DNA from: CAZUVM01 sp964623885
Lineage (GTDB): Bacteria; Verrucomicrobiota; Verrucomicrobiia; Limisphaerales; UBA8199
Reading direction: 5' to 3'
Length of the DNA: 7,670 nt
Assembly (NCBI GenBank): GCA_964623885.1
Contig: CAZUVM010000008.1
Location: 1-7,670, forward strand
Shown: positions 5,174-7,670 of the stretch, piece after piece
Layout of the letters: the number at the start of each line of letters is the position of its first letter
Numbering within the stretch: the first letter of the stretch is position 1
The notes under the pieces: model-generated
The model's input: the letters and a program-made list of their open reading frames with translations, nothing else
What the model was told of the DNA's origin: nothing
Databases searched by the model: none
Position numbers and translations under genes: made by a program

Positions 5174-7633
5174 CTACAAAGCAGTGTCGCCGCGGAGCAT
5201 GCGCAGTCCAAAGACGGCTGCGATTTCACTGCCGTCTTTGGCCTGAAAGCGGACCGTTACTTTCTGTTTGCCCTTCAACAGGTCAGCGGGAATCGGGTAA
5301 TCGATATCAAAGAAGCGCTCGAGTTGCTCCGGACTTCGCCGGTCAATTGTTTGGTCGGCGAGTTTCTTGCCGTCGATCTGGATTTCGAACGAGCGTGTCA
5401 TTGGCTCATCGCTGTTGTAAGTGACAGCCAGGACCATCGGCCGGCCGGATTCAACGGGCAGATCCAGCGAGAACCATTTCGAGCCACGGCGTCCAGGGCG
5501 TTCCATAACGCGAACGGGTGAAGAGTCTTCGCCCTGGAAATTGAAATCGCGCTCAGGCTGCATTTCACCGGGCTGGGCATAGGCGACGGTAGCGGTTTCG
5601 AGTTGGTGCTGCTTTTGCTGCGACGCGAGAAGATCGCCGGATTTCTTTTCCCATTCTTCCGGAGTGAAGAGGTTCCAGTACACACCGTAAGCGTGGTGGT
5701 GCAAGCGGTAGAAGGGCACCAGGTCGACATCGCGGTCGCGGCCAACGCCGACGGTGTGAAACACACCGGGCCTATCGGCGACGGGCTGAACCCAGTCAGT
5801 GACCGGTTTTTCAGCGGCAACGAAAACCGGAACGGCAGTTTCGGTGCCGGTCTCGCCGCGTCGCCGGCGCTCGTGTTGTTCTCCGAGATCACCGGCGAGC
5901 ACCAGGGGACCCCACATAATCGCTGCGCGCCGTGGATTGTCGGGCAATGCTTCGAGGTGCAAAGACTTCGGCAAAGCCACTTCGATCGTATCACCGTTAG
6001 ACCAGCGGCGCCTGATTTGCAGGTAAGAACTGGTGGGCAGCGACGTCGCGCCGCTGCGGCCGTATGCCTGCCGGGCGGGAGAGATAGCGTTGGTATCTCC
6101 TTTGACCACTTCTCCATTCACTTTGGCACTGAACCCAGGGCCGGCCCAAGCAGGATGGCGCAACGCCAGAGTGAGCTCCTTCGGTTCCGGAAGCGTGAGC
6201 TTGAGGCTGGCCGAGTCACCTTCGGGGAAAGTCGTCTGCATTTCGAATTTGACGCCGGCAGCTTTCCACTCCGCCGTCGACGGGGCATACAGATTCACCC
6301 AAAGTTTGTCGCCCGACTCATAGTAGATCCCGTCGCCGTGCAGCGCGTGGTTTTCCATCCCGGTGCCAACGCAACAAGTGAAGCTTTGGAACATGTCGGC
6401 GTATTCGCGCTGCTCCCGGCTTTGGCCGACGCAAACCATATAACAAGTGCTCCCGATCGTTGGATCGATTGAGCCGAGGACGTGATTGAACAAGGCGCGT
6501 TCGAGGAAATCAGCGTAATGCCCATCGGGCCACAGCGCGAAGAGCTGGCGAGTGAACTTGAGCATATTGTACACATTGCACGACTCGGCGGTGCGGCCAT
6601 CCACCATGTCGTTGAGCTTGTCGGGCTGGCCAAAATACTCGTTGCGGCCATGCCCGCCCGTGACAAAGGAATGATGGTCGGCGACGCAATCCCAGAAAAA
6701 CGCTGCCGCAAATCCATCCCGTGTTTCGCCGGTGTAGATGTAACGCTCGAGTGTGCCGAGGAGTTTTGGGACCTGTGTATTACCGTGTTTGCCGGCCAGT
6801 ATGTCCTCGTGCCGCGCAAGCGGATCGATGATGGCATGATGTTCGAAGTAATCGGCCGCTTTGAGCCAGCGCCGATCGCCGGTATCGGCATACAGGTCGA
6901 TCATAGTTTCATCCATGCCGCCGAACTCCGTCGCCAGCATGCGCTGAATTTGCGCTTCGGTTAATTTGGAGAGAATGCTGTCGGCCCACTCGGCAAACTT
7001 AACCTCCACTTCGAGCGCCGTGCGGTTGCCGGTCAGGCGGTACGCGTCGCGCAAGCCGGCAAAGATTTTGTGTTCCACATACCAGGGCGACCACATGCCG
7101 TTAAGGTCAAAACCGCCGGAACGAATCGTGCCTTCAGCTAATTGGGCGAAGAGGACTTTGCCATCGAGCAACTCAGCTCTCTGACCATTGCCGCGTGGAC
7201 CCGGGCGCGCATTGCCCATGAGGGCTCCGAGATATCCGTCGCCCTGTTTATCCTGGACCTCTTTTAGTTGCGCGACGATATAATCGGCCCGTTCCTTAAA
7301 ACGCGGGTCGCCGGTGGCCGCCCACATGAGGCTGATGGCAGAAAGGTAATGGCCGCAAATATGGCCGGTTAGTTGGCGACCGCCGCCGTCCCACCCGCCA
7401 TAACCGGATGTGGCTTTCGGTTCGAGACCGGCGCGTTGGCGCAGGTAAAAGAGCATGCGATCCGGGTCGAGCTTGAGGAGGTACTCCGCATCGAGTTCCT
7501 GCGCATGTTTTAATGGCCCACCCGTAAGTCGCACCGCCGAAAGCGGAAGAGGGTGGGCAAGTTCGGGGATCACTTGAGTGACCTCTCCTGCCGTGGTGGC
7601 GAGAGCAGTCATGGCGCCGAAACAAAACGACAA
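5174..7633 (-). CDS. glycoside hydrolase family 127 protein (beta-L-arabinofuranosidase type, DUF1680), probably secreted
   Basis: GH127 enzymes release beta-L-arabinofuranose and related sugars from plant glycans and glycoproteins through a zinc-bound cysteine nucleophile. Numbered from TTG 7633 (819 aa), the catalytic (alpha/alpha)6 barrel spans about 30-450. E350 and C352 in TAESCNVYNM and C420-C421 in SFTCCVGTGMENHA match Glu338, Cys340, Cys417 and Cys418 of HypBA1, with C420 the predicted nucleophile. E332 in GGHGRNEYFG is a candidate for the acid/base region. Beta-sandwich parts follow (about 450-600), then LHHHAYGVYW (644-653) and a C-terminal jelly-roll-like module (about 705-815). 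The start is uncertain: the frame is open to the window edge, and residues just before and after 7633 (FRVLSFCFGAMTALATTAGE) look like a signal peptide, so the true start may lie upstream of TTG 7633 or outside the window; ATG 7612 would cut the signal short. The final leucine and TAG stop lie in the neighbouring palindromic element. The exact substrate is unknown. Confidence 0.93.
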   Translation of the reverse strand: MSFCFGAMTALATTAGEVTQVIPELAHPLPLSAVRLTGGPLKHAQELDAEYLLKLDPDRMLFYLRQRAGLEPKATSGYGGWDGGGRQLTGHICGHYLSAISLMWAATGDPRFKERADYIVAQLKEVQDKQGDGYLGALMGNARPGPRGNGQRAELLDGKVLFAQLAEGTIRSGGFDLNGMWSPWYVEHKIFAGLRDAYRLTGNRTALEVEVKFAEWADSILSKLTEAQIQRMLATEFGGMDETMIDLYADTGDRRWLKAADYFEHHAIIDPLARHEDILAGKHGNTQVPKLLGTLERYIYTGETRDGFAAAFFWDCVADHHSFVTGGHGRNEYFGQPDKLNDMVDGRTAESCNVYNMLKFTRQLFALWPDGHYADFLERALFNHVLGSIDPTIGSTCYMVCVGQSREQREYADMFQSFTCCVGTGMENHALHGDGIYYESGDKLWVNLYAPSTAEWKAAGVKFEMQTTFPEGDSASLKLTLPEPKELTLALRHPAWAGPGFSAKVNGEVVKGDTNAISPARQAYGRSGATSLPTSSYLQIRRRWSNGDTIEVALPKSLHLEALPDNPRRAAIMWGPLVLAGDLGEQHERRRRGETGTETAVPVFVAAEKPVTDWVQPVADRPGVFHTVGVGRDRDVDLVPFYRLHHHAYGVYWNLFTPEEWEKKSGDLLASQQKQHQLETATVAYAQPGEMQPERDFNFQGEDSSPVRVMERPGRRGSKWFSLDLPVESGRPMVLAVTYNSDEPMTRSFEIQIDGKKLADQTIDRRSPEQLERFFDIDYPIPADLLKGKQKVTVRFQAKDGSEIAAVFGLRMLRGDTAL

Positions 7634-7635
7634 AA

Positions 7636-7663
7636 CTCGAAATCCGAAACTCGAAGTCCGAAA
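7636..7663. repeat. 14-bp tandem repeat at the 5' end of the GH127 gene
   Basis: Two direct copies of 14 bases, ctcgaaatccgaaa (7636-7649) and ctcgaagtccgaaa (7650-7663), differ at one base; related pieces (cgaaac, aaaact) continue on the left. I recall similar 'cgaaatccgaaa' runs beside genes in verrucomicrobial genomes. The repeat lies in the open reading frame that leads into GH127 on the minus strand and would be translated as RTSSFGFR if the start is further upstream. Confidence 0.7.
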
Positions 7664-7670
7664 GAATTCC

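Larger units (their letters stand above)
5000..5179. mobile_element. MITE-like palindromic element with 26-bp terminal inverted repeats
   Basis: Positions 5000-5025 and 5154-5179 are perfect inverted copies of each other over 26 bases; the outer end reads ttgtaggagacgacgtcagg. Pairing continues imperfectly inward: cttttc (5030-5035) with gaaagg (5144-5149), and cac plus gactg (5040-5048) with cagtcgtg (5136-5143). Each terminal repeat also holds its own small inverted repeat, gagac (5006-5010) and gtctc (5021-5025), around a central gacgtc. The interior codes for nothing plausible. The size, long terminal repeats and lack of a transposase fit a non-autonomous miniature element or a large REP-like repeat. 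I see no clear target-site duplication in the flanks (acaac on the left, agcag on the right). The right end overlaps the last two codons of the GH127 gene. Confidence 0.75.

Noticed and set aside
4988..5190. Target-site duplication flanking the palindromic element
   Set aside because: I compared the bases next to both ends at several possible boundaries and found no convincing direct repeat; the boundaries may be off or the duplication lost.
4941..5246. Small open frames crossing the palindromic element on both strands
   Set aside because: Both contain ETPDVVSYK because the inverted ends are identical; they reflect the repeat, not genes.
5603..6472. Plus-strand open frame of 289 codons opposite GH127
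   Set aside because: It is antisense to the catalytic and sandwich domains of GH127, which carry clear family motifs, and it shows no motif of its own.
1..7670. CRISPR array, tRNA or rRNA genes
   Set aside because: No regularly spaced repeat series and no recognisable RNA gene sequence was seen by eye; a covariance-model scan would be needed to exclude small RNAs.

Overview
The window looks like a stretch of bacterial chromosome with six real protein genes. It has fairly high GC, a secreted family-127 glycosidase, and short tandem repeats of the 'ctcgaaatccgaaa' type beside a gene start. From memory, that combination resembles soil or freshwater Verrucomicrobia (Pedosphaera/Limisphaera-like lineages). 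This is an inference from style, not a proof; no rRNA or other marker gene is present.

Layout. Positions 1-171 hold no gene I can support. From about 172 to 4197 four genes run on the + strand. First is a large molybdopterin oxidoreductase of the FdhF/YdeP family, related to formate dehydrogenase. Its stop codon lies within or just before the possible starts of fdhD, which encodes the sulfurtransferase that activates formate-dehydrogenase-type enzymes. After a 38-base gap comes a small CoA-binding Rossmann protein, then a YbaK/EbsC-type editing-domain protein. On the - strand, ending only 2 bases from the YbaK stop, lies a DUF1223 thioredoxin-fold protein (4952-4200). A large GH127 (beta-L-arabinofuranosidase-type) enzyme occupies 7633-5174, also on the - strand, and its 5' end may continue past the right edge.

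Between the two minus-strand genes sits a non-coding element of about 180 bp (5000-5179). Its ends are perfect 26-bp inverted repeats and its interior contains further hairpins, so it looks like a MITE or other non-autonomous palindromic repeat. The GH127 stop codon lies inside its right terminal repeat, so the element probably landed at the very 3' end of that gene and now supplies its last codon and stop.

How the genes work together. The clearest functional unit is the oxidoreductase plus fdhD: FdhD would put the essential sulfido ligand on the molybdenum centre of its neighbour. No electron-transfer subunit, hydrogenase or cofactor-synthesis gene accompanies them, so the redox partner and true substrate cannot be read from this window. 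The CoA-binding and YbaK-like genes probably ride in the same transcript without an obvious shared pathway. The GH127 and DUF1223 proteins both look exported and may simply be adjacent. I did not find a clearly new multi-gene system; the palindromic element and its junction with GH127 are the most unusual structures here.
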